A DNA stretch of 64,000 nucleotides, taken from assembly GCA_022825385.1 (NCBI GenBank), contig JAJDWX010000011.1, positions 118,228-182,227 on the forward strand. The letters are read 5' to 3'. Position 1 is the first letter of the stretch. Each line of letters starts with the position of its first letter. This document shows positions 36,830 to 46,272 of the stretch, in pieces. The stretch comes from Rhodothermales bacterium. GTDB taxonomy: Bacteria > Bacteroidota > Rhodothermia > Rhodothermales > VXPQ01. A program made the translations under genes and the position numbers. The notes beneath the pieces are model-generated. The model did no database searches. It saw only the letters and a program-made list of their open reading frames with translations, and was not told the DNA's origin.

Positions 36830-39800
36830 TTATCCCTGAGGTTCGAGTTCGGGGTTCGGGTTCGTTACGCGCGCCAGGTACGAGGTGCGCGGCTTGACGG
36901 ACAGTTCCGCCAGCATTTCGTATCGACGCGGATTGGCCCGCGCCCTGGACGCCGCGCTGTTCGGATCGTTCAAGTCGCCGAAAACAATGCTCTGCATGCC
37001 GCACGCTTGCTGACACGCCGTCTTGACTTCGCCGTCCCGGAGCGGCCGGTCTTCGAGGTTCGCGGCGTGCTGCGCGCCCCGGACCCGCTGGATGCAATAC
37101 GAGCATTTCTCCATGACGCCCCGGAAACGAACCGTCACATTCGGGTTCTGCGCCATCTGCACCGTCTCCGGCAAGGTCTTCGTCCAGTTGAAGAAACTGA
37201 ACCGGCGGACCTTGTAGGGGCAATTATTGGAGCAATACCGCGTGCCGATGCAACGGTTGTATATCATCTGGTTCGTGCCGTCCGGGGAATGCACGGTCGC
37301 CGCCACGGGACATACGGCCTCGCACGGCGCATTCTCGCAATGCATGCAGGGCACCGGCTGCACGACCATGGCCGGCTCGTCCGTATCCGCGCCGTCCCCG
37401 GAAACGAAATAACGGTCGATGCGCAGCCAGTGCATTTCGCGCCCGCGGCCCACTTCTTCCTTGCCCACCATCTGCACATTGTTCTCGCTGTTGCATGCGA
37501 CCACGCACGCGTTGCAACCCGTACACGTATTCAGGTCGATGACCATCCCCCATTGATTCGCGTAGTAGCGGTTTTCCGTGATGGCGGGTTGTTCGGAAGG
37601 ATGCGCCTTCTGCCAGAGGGCAGGATACTCCTCCCATTCTTCCTGTCCATGCAGCGGCGGGACCATGTCCGGCGCAAACGTGGGACGCTCCCTGAATTCC
37701 GAAAGCGTGGCCTTGCGGAAAAGCGGTCGGCCTTCCATGTAGCCATGCTCCTGCGTCGTGGAGATCGTCCAGGTATCGCCCGTCGCCCGCACCTCGGCCC
37801 CGGCAAGCACCCGGCGCATATCCCCGCCAAGCAGCGCGGCGACATTCGACCCGACGCCGTTCGCAAGCGGGCCGTCGGCGTAAATATCGGTGTAATGATC
37901 CAGGTCGAAGAACCGGGCTTCCCTCGGGGGGCGATCCGTAGCGATGCGGCGCCCGTATCCCATGGTCAGATGCACCGAATAGTCCGGCAAGCCCGGTTGA
38001 ATCCAGGCAGGCAAGCGAACGCTTCGGCCCGCCACGGAAATTTCCACCACATCGACCTTGTACTGCCCCTTGTCGTATTTCGCCGACACGCCGAGGCGCT
38101 CCGCCATGGCCGGAGAAATCAACGCCACATTATCCCATACGATCTTCGTGACCGGATCGGGCAGTTCCATCATCCAGGCATTGTTGGCGTACGAACCGTC
38201 CAGCACGGTGGGGTCGAGGCGCAAGACGACTTCTGTTTCCTCGTCGCCCGGCGCAGCAGCGGACAGGGCCGGCGTCTGTAGCGCCGGAAGCGCCTCCGGG
38301 TAGCCGCTGTCCGGCAAGAACCCGTCGTGCAACGCCTTGCGCCACGCTTCCTCCATATTGTCGGGCAGGTAGGCCGACCATTGCGCCCGCACCAGGTCGT
38401 ATCCGGGCGTATCCACGCCGTCGGCAAGCAGGCCAAGCACCTCTATGTCAGATTTCGCTGCCTCGTACAGGGGCGCGATAAGCGGCTGTACGACCGAAAG
38501 CGTACCGTCGTAGGCCCGCCCGTCGCCCCAGGCTTCAAGGTAATGGGTCTGCGGAATATGCCACTCGGCCGCCTGGCCGGTTTCGTCGAGATGCAACCCA
38601 AGGTGCGCCGTCCGTGCGACGCGGCCCATCCCGGCGGCGAAATCGAATTCGGGCGGCGCGCTATACGCCGGATTGCCCCCAAGCAAAAGCAGGAAATCAA
38701 TGTCGCCTGCGTGCATGGCGCTGGCCAGCGCAGCGAAACGTTCGGCCTGCGACGACGCCATGTCCTCGTCCGAAGCCAGATAGGAAACCGTCGAGCCGAC
38801 GGCGCCAAGCGCCTCGTTGACGGCCGCCGCCAGCGCATGGACTTCCGGGGGCTGGGTATCTCCCGCCACCAGCACGGCGCGGGGCCCCGCCGCCTGCAGG
38901 TCGCGGACCATGGCCCCCATAAAGGCGTCCTCCATGGCGCTTCCTCCGGGAGATTCGCCTACGCCGAGCCGGGCCGCCAGCGCTTGCGCGAAAGCGGGAA
39001 TGTCCCCGGAACGCAGCCGCTTGCGATGATCGGCCATGCCGCCGGTAAGCGAATAGGCGCTCTCTGCGACATACAATCTGCCGGGGGTATCTTCAGGAGA
39101 CGCCATTTGCCGGTTTCGGGCGTATTCCGCCGCATTGGACAGCAAGTTGATCTCGGTCGGCCCCAGAAAATCGCTGTCGAGGCTGACGATGACTTCCGCC
39201 TCGGAGAACCGGTATACGGGCCGCGCTACGCCGCCCGCCTCGGTCCGAAGCGCCAGCCGGGACGGATCCGGGCCCTCGGGCGCATGCGTAACCCATTGCA
39301 GGGCCGGAAAACGCGCGGCAAGGCGGTCGCGAAGCGCCTGGATCGTGGGCGAGGAGGTGGGCGGCGCCACCACGCCGATCCGGGATGCGCCGTCGAGTTC
39401 CTGCGCAAACCGGACGAATTCGCGCCATTCCGCGCCGACGCCCCCGCGCAATACGCGCTGCGAGCGATCCGGGTCGTACAGATTCAGAATGGAAGCCTGC
39501 TCGAACGCCCCGGACGCGCCCCCGGACACGGGATGCTCCGGATTCCCTTCTATCTTGGTGGGACGCCCTTCGTGGCTTCGGACAAGAACCGGACGGAGCA
39601 CGCCCCGGTATGGCATGCCCGTAGCGTAGTACAGCGGTTCTCCCGGAACGATTTCCTCCGGCTGGCGCGTATACGGAAGCACCTGCTCGACGGGACGACG
39701 ACAAGCCGCCAGCCCAGCCATCGCCATGGAAGCGCCCATGACGCGCAGAAAATCCCTGCGGGACGAACTTCCCGGACGCTCGCTGGCGCCGGGCATGAAC

Positions 39801-39910
39801 TCCCCGTCATGCAGTCCGCCCAGCTCCCCCCGGAGATCGGCGGAACTGCGCCAGAACCGCTCGCGCGGCGACGGCGTCGCTGCATTTTTAAGGACAGGAA
39901 GGTCGATCAT
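36830..39910 (-). CDS. actB: Alternative complex III subunit B (molybdopterin-like domain fused to Fe-S protein)
   Basis: A 1026-residue fusion. A Tat-type signal sits after a 50-residue N-region (SSRRDFLRVMGAS). Residues about 75-740 have the fold of molybdopterin oxidoreductases but no obvious cofactor Cys/Ser, as expected of ActB. The C-terminal part has four ferredoxin-type cysteine sets: CTGCNACVVAC, CMHCENAPCEAVCP, CIGTRYCSNNCP and CSYCIQ with a later CQQAC. These hold 3Fe-4S/4Fe-4S clusters between the quinol site and the hemes. The Tat motif places the protein outside the cytoplasm. Confidence 0.95.
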   Translation of the reverse strand: MIDLPVLKNAATPSPRERFWRSSADLRGELGGLHDGEFMPGASERPGSSSRRDFLRVMGASMAMAGLAACRRPVEQVLPYTRQPEEIVPGEPLYYATGMPYRGVLRPVLVRSHEGRPTKIEGNPEHPVSGGASGAFEQASILNLYDPDRSQRVLRGGVGAEWREFVRFAQELDGASRIGVVAPPTSSPTIQALRDRLAARFPALQWVTHAPEGPDPSRLALRTEAGGVARPVYRFSEAEVIVSLDSDFLGPTEINLLSNAAEYARNRQMASPEDTPGRLYVAESAYSLTGGMADHRKRLRSGDIPAFAQALAARLGVGESPGGSAMEDAFMGAMVRDLQAAGPRAVLVAGDTQPPEVHALAAAVNEALGAVGSTVSYLASDEDMASSQAERFAALASAMHAGDIDFLLLLGGNPAYSAPPEFDFAAGMGRVARTAHLGLHLDETGQAAEWHIPQTHYLEAWGDGRAYDGTLSVVQPLIAPLYEAAKSDIEVLGLLADGVDTPGYDLVRAQWSAYLPDNMEEAWRKALHDGFLPDSGYPEALPALQTPALSAAAPGDEETEVVLRLDPTVLDGSYANNAWMMELPDPVTKIVWDNVALISPAMAERLGVSAKYDKGQYKVDVVEISVAGRSVRLPAWIQPGLPDYSVHLTMGYGRRIATDRPPREARFFDLDHYTDIYADGPLANGVGSNVAALLGGDMRRVLAGAEVRATGDTWTISTTQEHGYMEGRPLFRKATLSEFRERPTFAPDMVPPLHGQEEWEEYPALWQKAHPSEQPAITENRYYANQWGMVIDLNTCTGCNACVVACNSENNVQMVGKEEVGRGREMHWLRIDRYFVSGDGADTDEPAMVVQPVPCMHCENAPCEAVCPVAATVHSPDGTNQMIYNRCIGTRYCSNNCPYKVRRFSFFNWTKTLPETVQMAQNPNVTVRFRGVMEKCSYCIQRVRGAQHAANLEDRPLRDGEVKTACQQACGMQSIVFGDLNDPNSAASRARANPRRYEMLAELSVKPRTSYLARVTNPNPELEPQG

Positions 39911-39934
39911 GTCGATCTCGCGTCTGATCCGATG

Positions 39935-40582
39935 CTAATAATGACAAGCGGAGCAATTCAGGGGAGGCCGAATGCCTTCCCGCGCTATGCGCTCCGCATT
40001 GCGTTCCATAAAATCCGCCGGGTGTTCATACCCCATGACGGTCGCCGCTTCGTCCGGGCGCAACTGCTCTTCCGGGTTGCGATGGCAATCGAGGCACCAG
40101 CCCATCGACAACGGCTCCACCTGGGATACGACGTCCATCAGGTCTACCCGTCCGTGGCACGTCTCGCATCCCACGCCATTATTGACATGGGCCGCATGGC
40201 TGAAATGCACGTAATCCGGCAAAAAATTAACCTTGATCCATTCTACCGGCGTATCTTCCGCCCAACTTTTGCGCACCGGCTGGAGGGACAACGCTTGCGT
40301 CTGCACCTGCTCATGACAGTTCATGCACGTTTCGGTAGGGGGCAGATTCGCCTCGGCGAACCGCTCGACGCTCGTGTGGCAATACCGGCAATCCAGTCCC
40401 AGTTCGCCTGCGTGCAGCCGGTGGCTATAAGGCACGGGCTGTTCCGGGGCATAGCCCACGTCCGTGTACTCCGGAGAGAAGTAGTACCAGACCAGGCCGA
40501 CCAGGACAACGCCTCCTGCGAGCGCGCCGACCAGGGAAAGGATCGGCAAAGCATTGGCGCCTTTGGGAAAAAGCTGTGGCAT
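39935..40582 (-). CDS. actA: Alternative complex III subunit A (pentaheme cytochrome c)
   Basis: A 215-residue protein with one N-terminal helix (residues 12-36) and five heme c sites: CRYCH, CMNCH, CETCH, CLDCH and CSACH. Axial His candidates are spread between them (YSHRLH, HFSHAAH). The ATG at 40582 (MPQLFPKGANALP) gives the membrane anchor; upstream reading enters the repeat element. It is the first gene of the act-caa3 run, so the operon promoter should lie between 40583 and the repeat starting at 40648, or inside the repeat. Confidence 0.94.
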   Translation of the reverse strand: MPQLFPKGANALPILSLVGALAGGVVLVGLVWYYFSPEYTDVGYAPEQPVPYSHRLHAGELGLDCRYCHTSVERFAEANLPPTETCMNCHEQVQTQALSLQPVRKSWAEDTPVEWIKVNFLPDYVHFSHAAHVNNGVGCETCHGRVDLMDVVSQVEPLSMGWCLDCHRNPEEQLRPDEAATVMGYEHPADFMERNAERIAREGIRPPLNCSACHY

Positions 40583-40647
40583 GCGAATAAGTGCAAACTG
40601 CGTAAATCGGGCGGATCCCGACGGCGCGGACAAACCGGCCAACCTTT

Positions 40648-40907
40648 TAAGGATACTCTGATTAAATCCGCGAAGCTCAGAGGCATGCGAGGGGTGCGCT
40701 GGCAAGGAATGACGAAGCGATGTGGCAGGCCCCACATAATGAGGAATGACACAGCCAGCGTACCCCTCGCAGCCTCCCGAAGGGCGCGTCACGGACGCAA
40801 CGTACCGAATCTACGGTATTTTCTGCTGATTTCAATGATCCAGGCATGACGGTCTTTGCAGGCAATAGTGACGCGCTGAGCGAAGCGGCTTTGATCAGAG
40901 TATCCTT
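40648..40907. repeat. 260-bp palindromic MITE-like element upstream of actA
   Basis: The ends are inverted repeats: TTAAGGATACTCTGATTAAA on the left, and on the right its inverse reading TTAAAGGATACTCTGATCAA. Past the GGATAC start, 25 of 30 bases agree. Inside is a second inverted repeat, 40687-40703 against 40754-40770 (GCGAGGGGTGCGCTGGC, 16 of 17), and within it ATGTGG/CCACAT. No coding frame fits. It fills most of the 383-base gap between actA and the divergent glycosyltransferase gene, so it may carry or displace promoter elements. Confidence 0.6.
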
Positions 40908-40965
40908 TAAGGTACTACTTAAATTGAACCGGCTCGACGTTTTTCGATTGAATTTAGGATAAATT

Positions 40966-43140
40966 GTGCAAAAAATGCTTCGCCGGGAACGCGCAGCCGC
41001 CTGCTCACCCATGGAAACAGCCCCTTCGCCCGCCGCAACGGACGATCCCCGCGCCAGCGCAATCGACCTTTCGGTCGTGATCGTCAATTATAACGTACGG
41101 GAGTTTCTTGAACAAACGCTCCGCGCCGTGTTCCGCGCGCAGGCCGACCTCCGCATGGAGGTGTTTGTGGTGGACAATAACTCCGTGGACGGGAGTCCGG
41201 CGATGGTGCGCGCCCATTTTCCCGACGCGCGCCTGATAGCCAATGAAAGCAACAAAGGTTTCAGCGTTGCGAACAATCAGGCGATTCGCAAGGCGCGCGG
41301 ACGCTATGTGCTGGTGCTGAACCCGGACACGATCGTGCAGGAAAACACGCTGGTTACCCTGGTCCGCTTCCTGGACGAGCGGCCGGACGCCGGCGCGGCG
41401 GGGTGCAAGATACTCCACCCGGACGGAACGTTCGCCCTCGAAAGCCGCCGCGCCTTCCCCACGCCCCGCGTAGCCTTTTTCCGCATGACCGGGTTGTCCG
41501 CGCTCTTTCCGCGCAGCCCCGTGTTCGGGCGCTACAACATGACCCACCTGCCGGAAAACGAAACCGCCGAAGTAGACGCCCTGAGCGGATCGTGCATGAT
41601 GCTTCGGCGAACCGCCCTGGACGAGGCGGGCCTCTTCGACGAGGAATTCTTCATGTACGGGGAAGATATCGACTTGTGTTACCGCATCCAGCAGGCGCGC
41701 TGGAAAATCTATTATACCCCGGACACGGAAATCATCCATTACAAGGGCCAGAGCACCCGGAAAAGCGAAATGCGCTACGTGCGCCTTTTCTATGGGGCCA
41801 TGCTCCGGTTTACGGAAAAACATTTCGAAAGCCGGTACTCGAAATTGCTGGCCCTGCTGCTGCGATGCGGGATCGTGGTCCGGGCCGGGATGTCCGTGGC
41901 GGCGAAATTCGGCCGCCTCGCTGGCTGGCCCCTGCTGGATTTTTGCCTGGTGTACGCCGTCGCGGCGCTGCTGGGGACAGGCTATGCTTCCCTGCTCGAT
42001 ACGCGCGTGGCGCCGCTTTTCTTTTCCGTCGTAGCGCTCGTCTACGGCCTCGGCTCCGTAACCGGCGTCGCCGCCCTCGGCGGATACCGGCGCAAACATG
42101 CTTTCCGCTCCGTTCCGGGAGGCGTCCTGGCGGGCTTTCTTCTTGTATCCGCGCTCTCCTTTTTCGTAAAAATCATTGCCTTTTCGCGGCTGGTCGTACT
42201 CGTCACCTGGCCCGCCGCCGTCCTCGCCTGCTGGATCGCCCGGTGGATTCGCCGACGACGGAGCGCCGAACCCATGCATGGGCGCCGCGCCCTCCTCGTA
42301 GGGCAGCGGGAGGAAGCCATCCGCCTGCGCCATATGCTGGCCCGGCACCCGAAACCGCCCTTTTCCCTTGAAGGATTCATTACGCCGGACGAAGAAACGC
42401 CCGCGCGCAACGGAAGCGCTCCCGACGGGCTCGTTGTCCGCGATCCCGCCGAACCAGCCCCCTGGAACAACCCGGAGCGCGCCGAGGAAAACGCGAATCC
42501 GCCCTGGCTGGGGAGGACCGGGCAATTGCGCGACCTGGTCCGCCTCGGACGGCTTCACGACGTCGTTTTCGCTTCCGCCGCGCTTTCGAACCGGGACATT
42601 TTCCGATATATCCAGGAACTGCACGACCTGAACGTGCACCTCCGCATCCTTGCCGACGGGCGGGACCATGTCATCGGAAGAACGTCGGTAGACGATCTTT
42701 CGATGGTGAATCTCGTAGAAACGGAGGACGCATTCGTGCGCGCCCGCCCGTCGATCCTGCGAAGATTGCTGGAAAAAGGCATTGCAGCCGCAGGCCTGGT
42801 CCTGCATCCCGCCCTGACGGCGGCGGCCCGCCTCGCCGGACGCCATTCGCTTCTGGCCCGCCTTGCCCATAAAACGAGAAATTTTCCCGATATTCTGTTC
42901 GGACGACGCGCCCTGATTGGCTACGACGAAACCGCCGAATACCGCCCGCCCCCCGAATGGCGCCTTCGGCCCGGCGTATTCGCCGTGGTGGACGCGGTCA
43001 ACCTTCCCCCGGACGCCGCAGACGAACTGGACGCCGCATACTGGTTCTATGTCAGCAACCGGACCTGGTCCCTCGATTGGGATATTATCGTCCGGTCGCT
43101 GGCTGGCGCCAACGGGATACACGAACGACTCGCTCCATGA
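40966..43140 (+). CDS. Glycosyltransferase family 2 fused to a sugar-phosphotransferase-like membrane module
   Basis: A 724-residue protein. Residues about 35-260 are a rhamnosyltransferase-like GT2 domain ([26 protein letters not shown] as the metal motif, GEDIDLCYR). About four helices follow at 310-420, then a Rossmann-like segment ([19 protein letters not shown]) as in WcaJ/WbaP N-halves. The end ([21 protein letters not shown]) resembles the last 30 residues of polyprenyl-phosphate sugar phosphotransferases, but the catalytic block between is missing. Starts at 40975 or 41011 are possible. The stop overlaps the accA start. Confidence 0.78.
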   Translation: MQKMLRRERAAACSPMETAPSPAATDDPRASAIDLSVVIVNYNVREFLEQTLRAVFRAQADLRMEVFVVDNNSVDGSPAMVRAHFPDARLIANESNKGFSVANNQAIRKARGRYVLVLNPDTIVQENTLVTLVRFLDERPDAGAAGCKILHPDGTFALESRRAFPTPRVAFFRMTGLSALFPRSPVFGRYNMTHLPENETAEVDALSGSCMMLRRTALDEAGLFDEEFFMYGEDIDLCYRIQQARWKIYYTPDTEIIHYKGQSTRKSEMRYVRLFYGAMLRFTEKHFESRYSKLLALLLRCGIVVRAGMSVAAKFGRLAGWPLLDFCLVYAVAALLGTGYASLLDTRVAPLFFSVVALVYGLGSVTGVAALGGYRRKHAFRSVPGGVLAGFLLVSALSFFVKIIAFSRLVVLVTWPAAVLACWIARWIRRRRSAEPMHGRRALLVGQREEAIRLRHMLARHPKPPFSLEGFITPDEETPARNGSAPDGLVVRDPAEPAPWNNPERAEENANPPWLGRTGQLRDLVRLGRLHDVVFASAALSNRDIFRYIQELHDLNVHLRILADGRDHVIGRTSVDDLSMVNLVETEDAFVRARPSILRRLLEKGIAAAGLVLHPALTAAARLAGRHSLLARLAHKTRNFPDILFGRRALIGYDETAEYRPPPEWRLRPGVFAVVDAVNLPPDAADELDAAYWFYVSNRTWSLDWDIIVRSLAGANGIHERLAP

Positions 43141-44132
43141 AGCCATCTCCTCAATATCTCCTGGACTTTGAAAAACCCCTCGTGGAACTGGAGCAGAAGC
43201 TCGACGAAATGAGGGCGTTCGACGCCCGGGACGCGAAAGTCGATTTGTCCCGGGAGATCGCTGCGCTGGAAGCCCGCGCAGACGAACTCCGCGCATCCAT
43301 CTATCGCAATCTGACGCGGTGGCAGCGCGTACAAATCGCCCGGCACCCCATGCGGCCGTACACGCTCGATTACATCGAAGGCATGACGGACGACTTCGTG
43401 GAATTGCACGGCGACCGCCTCTACGGAGACGACCCCGCCATCGTGGGCGGATTCGCGAAATTCCGCGGCGGCGAATATGGCGGCGCGAATCGCTCCGTCA
43501 TGATCATAGGGCACCAGAAAGGCCGCGACATGAAAAGCCGGAAGCACCGGCGTTTCGGCATGCCGAACCCGGAAGGATACCGCAAGGCGTTGCGGCTCAT
43601 GCGGCTGGCCGCCAAGTTCAAGCGGCCGGTCGTTACGCTGCTCGACACGCCCGGCGCATACCCCGGCCTGGAGGCGGAAGAGCGGTGCCAGGCAGAAGCC
43701 ATCGCCAAAAACCTGCTTGAAATGGCGCGCCTTCCCGTGCCCGTCGTGGTTGTGATTATCGGGGAAGGCGCCTCGGGCGGCGCGCTTGGGATTGGCATAG
43801 GGGACCGCATCCTGATGCTCGAAAACGCCTGGTATTCCGTGATTTCTCCCGAGAGTTGCTCGCAAATCCTGTGGCGCTCGTGGGATTACAAGGAAGACGC
43901 GGCGCAGTCCCTGAAACTTACGGCCCCCGACCTGATCGAGTTCGACGTCATCGACCGGATCGTCCAGGAGCCGGAAGGGGGAGCGCACCGAAATCCGCCC
44001 GCCGCGCTGCGCAGCGTAGGCGAGGCGATCGCCGAAACGCTGGCGGAACTGGACGGGACGGCCCCGGAAGATTTGATCGAAAAACGCATCGAAAAGTTCG
44101 AACGCATGGGGAGCGTTCGGGTCGATGCATGA
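43137..44132 (+). CDS. accA: Acetyl-CoA carboxylase carboxyltransferase subunit alpha
   Basis: A 331-residue AccA that transfers carboxyl from biotin to acetyl-CoA in the first step of fatty acid synthesis. Family blocks are [79 protein letters not shown] and [12 protein letters not shown]. The ATG at 43137 overlaps the upstream stop (ATGA). Its length matches the family (about 320). Confidence 0.97.
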   Translation: MKPSPQYLLDFEKPLVELEQKLDEMRAFDARDAKVDLSREIAALEARADELRASIYRNLTRWQRVQIARHPMRPYTLDYIEGMTDDFVELHGDRLYGDDPAIVGGFAKFRGGEYGGANRSVMIIGHQKGRDMKSRKHRRFGMPNPEGYRKALRLMRLAAKFKRPVVTLLDTPGAYPGLEAEERCQAEAIAKNLLEMARLPVPVVVVIIGEGASGGALGIGIGDRILMLENAWYSVISPESCSQILWRSWDYKEDAAQSLKLTAPDLIEFDVIDRIVQEPEGGAHRNPPAALRSVGEAIAETLAELDGTAPEDLIEKRIEKFERMGSVRVDA

Positions 44133-45063
44133 CCGGCGCCTGTTCGCAATGAACCCGCTGCCCCCGTATATCTCCGAAGAAACGGCGCGGAAATTCGTCC
44201 GGGACGCGCTGGCGGAGGATGTCGGCGCAGCGGACGTAACCACGGAAGCCGTCGTCGATGGCGCGCTGCGCGCCGAAGGACGCTTTCTGGCCAAGGCGGA
44301 CGGGACGCTGGCGGGCCTCGCCATGGCCGAATATGTTTTCTCGGCGGCGGACAGCCGCATCCGGTGTTCCTGGACCTGCGAAGAGGGCGAATCCGTTCGC
44401 GCGGGCGCAACGTTCGGAACGGCGTACGGACCCGCGAAGGGGCTACTTATGGCCGAGCGCCTGGCCCTGAACCTGATGCAGCGCATGAGCGGCGTCGCCA
44501 CGCTTACCCGCCGCTTCGTAGCGGCCGTCGAAGGGTTCCCCGCGCAGATTATGGATACGCGCAAGACGGCGCCGGGCTTGCGGCGGCTCGATAAATGGGC
44601 GGTCCGGCTGGGCGGCGGCGCAAACCACCGCCTGGGCCTCGACGATATGTTTCTCATCAAGGATAACCACATCGCCGCGGCCGGGGGCGTGGCGGAAGCG
44701 TTGCGGGCGGCGGCGCGGTACCGGCGGACGCGCGGCCTGTCGATACCCATCGAAATCGAAACCCGCACGCTCGACGAAGTCCGGGAAGCGCTGCGGGCGG
44801 AAATGCTAAACGCCAAGCGCGGCGACCGTATTCTTCTGGACAACATGGTGGCCGTGTGTGCCGACGGCAAGCCGGACGTATCGCGTCTCCGGGAAGCCAT
44901 GGCCCTCGTTGCCGGACAGATTCCCGCCGAAGTGTCCGGCAACGTAACCCTCGACACGGTGCGGGCGATCGCAGAGACGGGCGTACGGTATATTTCCTGC
45001 GGCGCCCTGACGCATTCTGTCGAAGCCCTGGACCTTTCCCTGCAACTGCGCATCGCATCATGA
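44125..45063 (+). CDS. nadC: Nicotinate-nucleotide pyrophosphorylase (carboxylating)
   Basis: Quinolinate phosphoribosyltransferase of NAD synthesis, 312 residues. Hallmarks are [68 protein letters not shown] and EIETRTLDE. The first ATG (44125) overlaps the accA stop; an ATG at 44149 (MNPLPPY) is closer to the usual start and gives 304 residues. The closing ISCGALTHS is the phosphate-binding loop. Confidence 0.95.
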   Translation: MHDRRLFAMNPLPPYISEETARKFVRDALAEDVGAADVTTEAVVDGALRAEGRFLAKADGTLAGLAMAEYVFSAADSRIRCSWTCEEGESVRAGATFGTAYGPAKGLLMAERLALNLMQRMSGVATLTRRFVAAVEGFPAQIMDTRKTAPGLRRLDKWAVRLGGGANHRLGLDDMFLIKDNHIAAAGGVAEALRAAARYRRTRGLSIPIEIETRTLDEVREALRAEMLNAKRGDRILLDNMVAVCADGKPDVSRLREAMALVAGQIPAEVSGNVTLDTVRAIAETGVRYISCGALTHSVEALDLSLQLRIAS

Positions 45064-45116
45064 TCCGCTGCGCAAAACCGCCTCGCTCTTTCGCGCCGGA
45101 CAGAAAATACGCTTGC

Positions 45117-45159
45117 GTAATACGTTGTAACGACATTGTAATTACGTTGTAATGACATT
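45117..45159. promoter_or_regulatory. Tandem operator-like repeats upstream of the ROK kinase
   Basis: GTAATACGTTGTAACGACATT (45117-45137, with one T shared by neighbouring units) is followed directly by a second copy with one added T and one changed base (45138-45159). The 22-base spacing is two helical turns. The second copy covers the ATG at 45152, arguing for the start at 45173. Probable binding sites for a repressor of the sugar kinase. Confidence 0.5.
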
Positions 45160-45172
45160 AGCAATACGCCGC

Positions 45173-46141
45173 ATGGACCGGACCGAAAGCACATGGGCGC
45201 GCAATGCGCCTGCCCGATATGGCGGCGTCGAAGCCGGCGGCACGAAGTTCGTATGCGCGATCGGGGACGCTTCGCTGACCTTGCTCGAACGGGTCGAATT
45301 CCCTACCGGGGGGCCCGACGAAACGCTTGACCGGACGATCGATTTTTTCCGGTCCCGGTCAGGAAACGGCGGATTGGCCGCCCTGGGCGTCGGCTCCTTC
45401 GGGCCGGTGGACCCCCGTCCCGACTCGCCAGCCTGGGGCTATATCACCACCACGCCGAAGCCAGGATGGCGCCACACAGATTTTGCGGGCCGCCTGAGGC
45501 GGGCGCTGGGCGTACCCGTCGGATTCGACACGGATACGAACGCCGCCGCCCTCGGCGAGGGTACGCTTGGCGCCGCGCAGGGCTTGCACACCTTCGTCTA
45601 CCTGACCATCGGCACGGGCGTGGGCGGCGGAGCGCTGGTCGGCGGCAAGCGCGTCCACGGCCTGCTGCACCCGGAAATGGGGCATATGAAGCTGCCGCGC
45701 GCCGAAGGCGACGATTTCGAGGGCGCGTGTCCCTTTCACGGCGACTGCCTCGAAGGCATGGTCTCCGGCCCCGCGCTGCATGCCCGCGCAGGGGGACCGC
45801 CGAACCGCCTGCCCCCCGACCACGAAATATGGACCCATGTAACGCACTATCTCGCCGCCGCGCTGGTAAATATTACGTGCGTCCTTTCCCCGCAGCGCAT
45901 TATCCTCGGCGGGGGCGTCATGCATCAGCGCCATTTGTTTCCACGCATCCGGCGGCGCGCGCAACATCTCCTCGCCGGCTACCTGCAAAGCCCGGAAATC
46001 ATTGCGCATCCGGAAACGTTCATCGTGCCTCCGGGACTGGGGGACAACGCCGGCGTGGTGGGTTCGCTGGCGCTGGCCCGCCTCGCCGCCGAACAAGCCG
46101 CCTCCCGGGCACAGAAACATTCCGCCGAAAGAACCATTTGA
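45173..46141 (+). CDS. ROK-family fructokinase-like sugar kinase
   Basis: About 322 residues. The ATP phosphate motif is GGVEAGGTKFVCAIG, the second loop TIGTGVGGG, and the ROK zinc site HPEMGHM...CPFHGDCLEGM has His plus three Cys, the form found in bacterial fructokinases. Catalytic Asp is in DTDTNAAALGEG. I take the start at 45173 because the ATG at 45152 sits inside a tandem operator-like repeat. Substrate preference (fructose versus other hexoses) is inferred from the zinc motif. Confidence 0.88.
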   Translation: MDRTESTWARNAPARYGGVEAGGTKFVCAIGDASLTLLERVEFPTGGPDETLDRTIDFFRSRSGNGGLAALGVGSFGPVDPRPDSPAWGYITTTPKPGWRHTDFAGRLRRALGVPVGFDTDTNAAALGEGTLGAAQGLHTFVYLTIGTGVGGGALVGGKRVHGLLHPEMGHMKLPRAEGDDFEGACPFHGDCLEGMVSGPALHARAGGPPNRLPPDHEIWTHVTHYLAAALVNITCVLSPQRIILGGGVMHQRHLFPRIRRRAQHLLAGYLQSPEIIAHPETFIVPPGLGDNAGVVGSLALARLAAEQAASRAQKHSAERTI

Positions 46142-46272
46142 TTATCGTATCCTTAACGAACAGGCGGCGAACCCGCGCTCGCCTCCTTTACGTCCTTCCG
46201 ATCTTCAGAACCTCTTTGCATGCAGCGAGCGCTACGGCACCAGCATCTACAACGTAAAGACGCAGCGTCTCT

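Noticed and set aside
45121..45159. CRISPR-like array from the tandem repeats before the ROK kinase
   Set aside because: Only two units, directly adjacent with no spacer; better explained as operators.
43047..45194. 715-residue minus-strand frame opposite accA and nadC
   Set aside because: Ser/Arg-rich without motifs; the opposite strand encodes two recognised enzymes.
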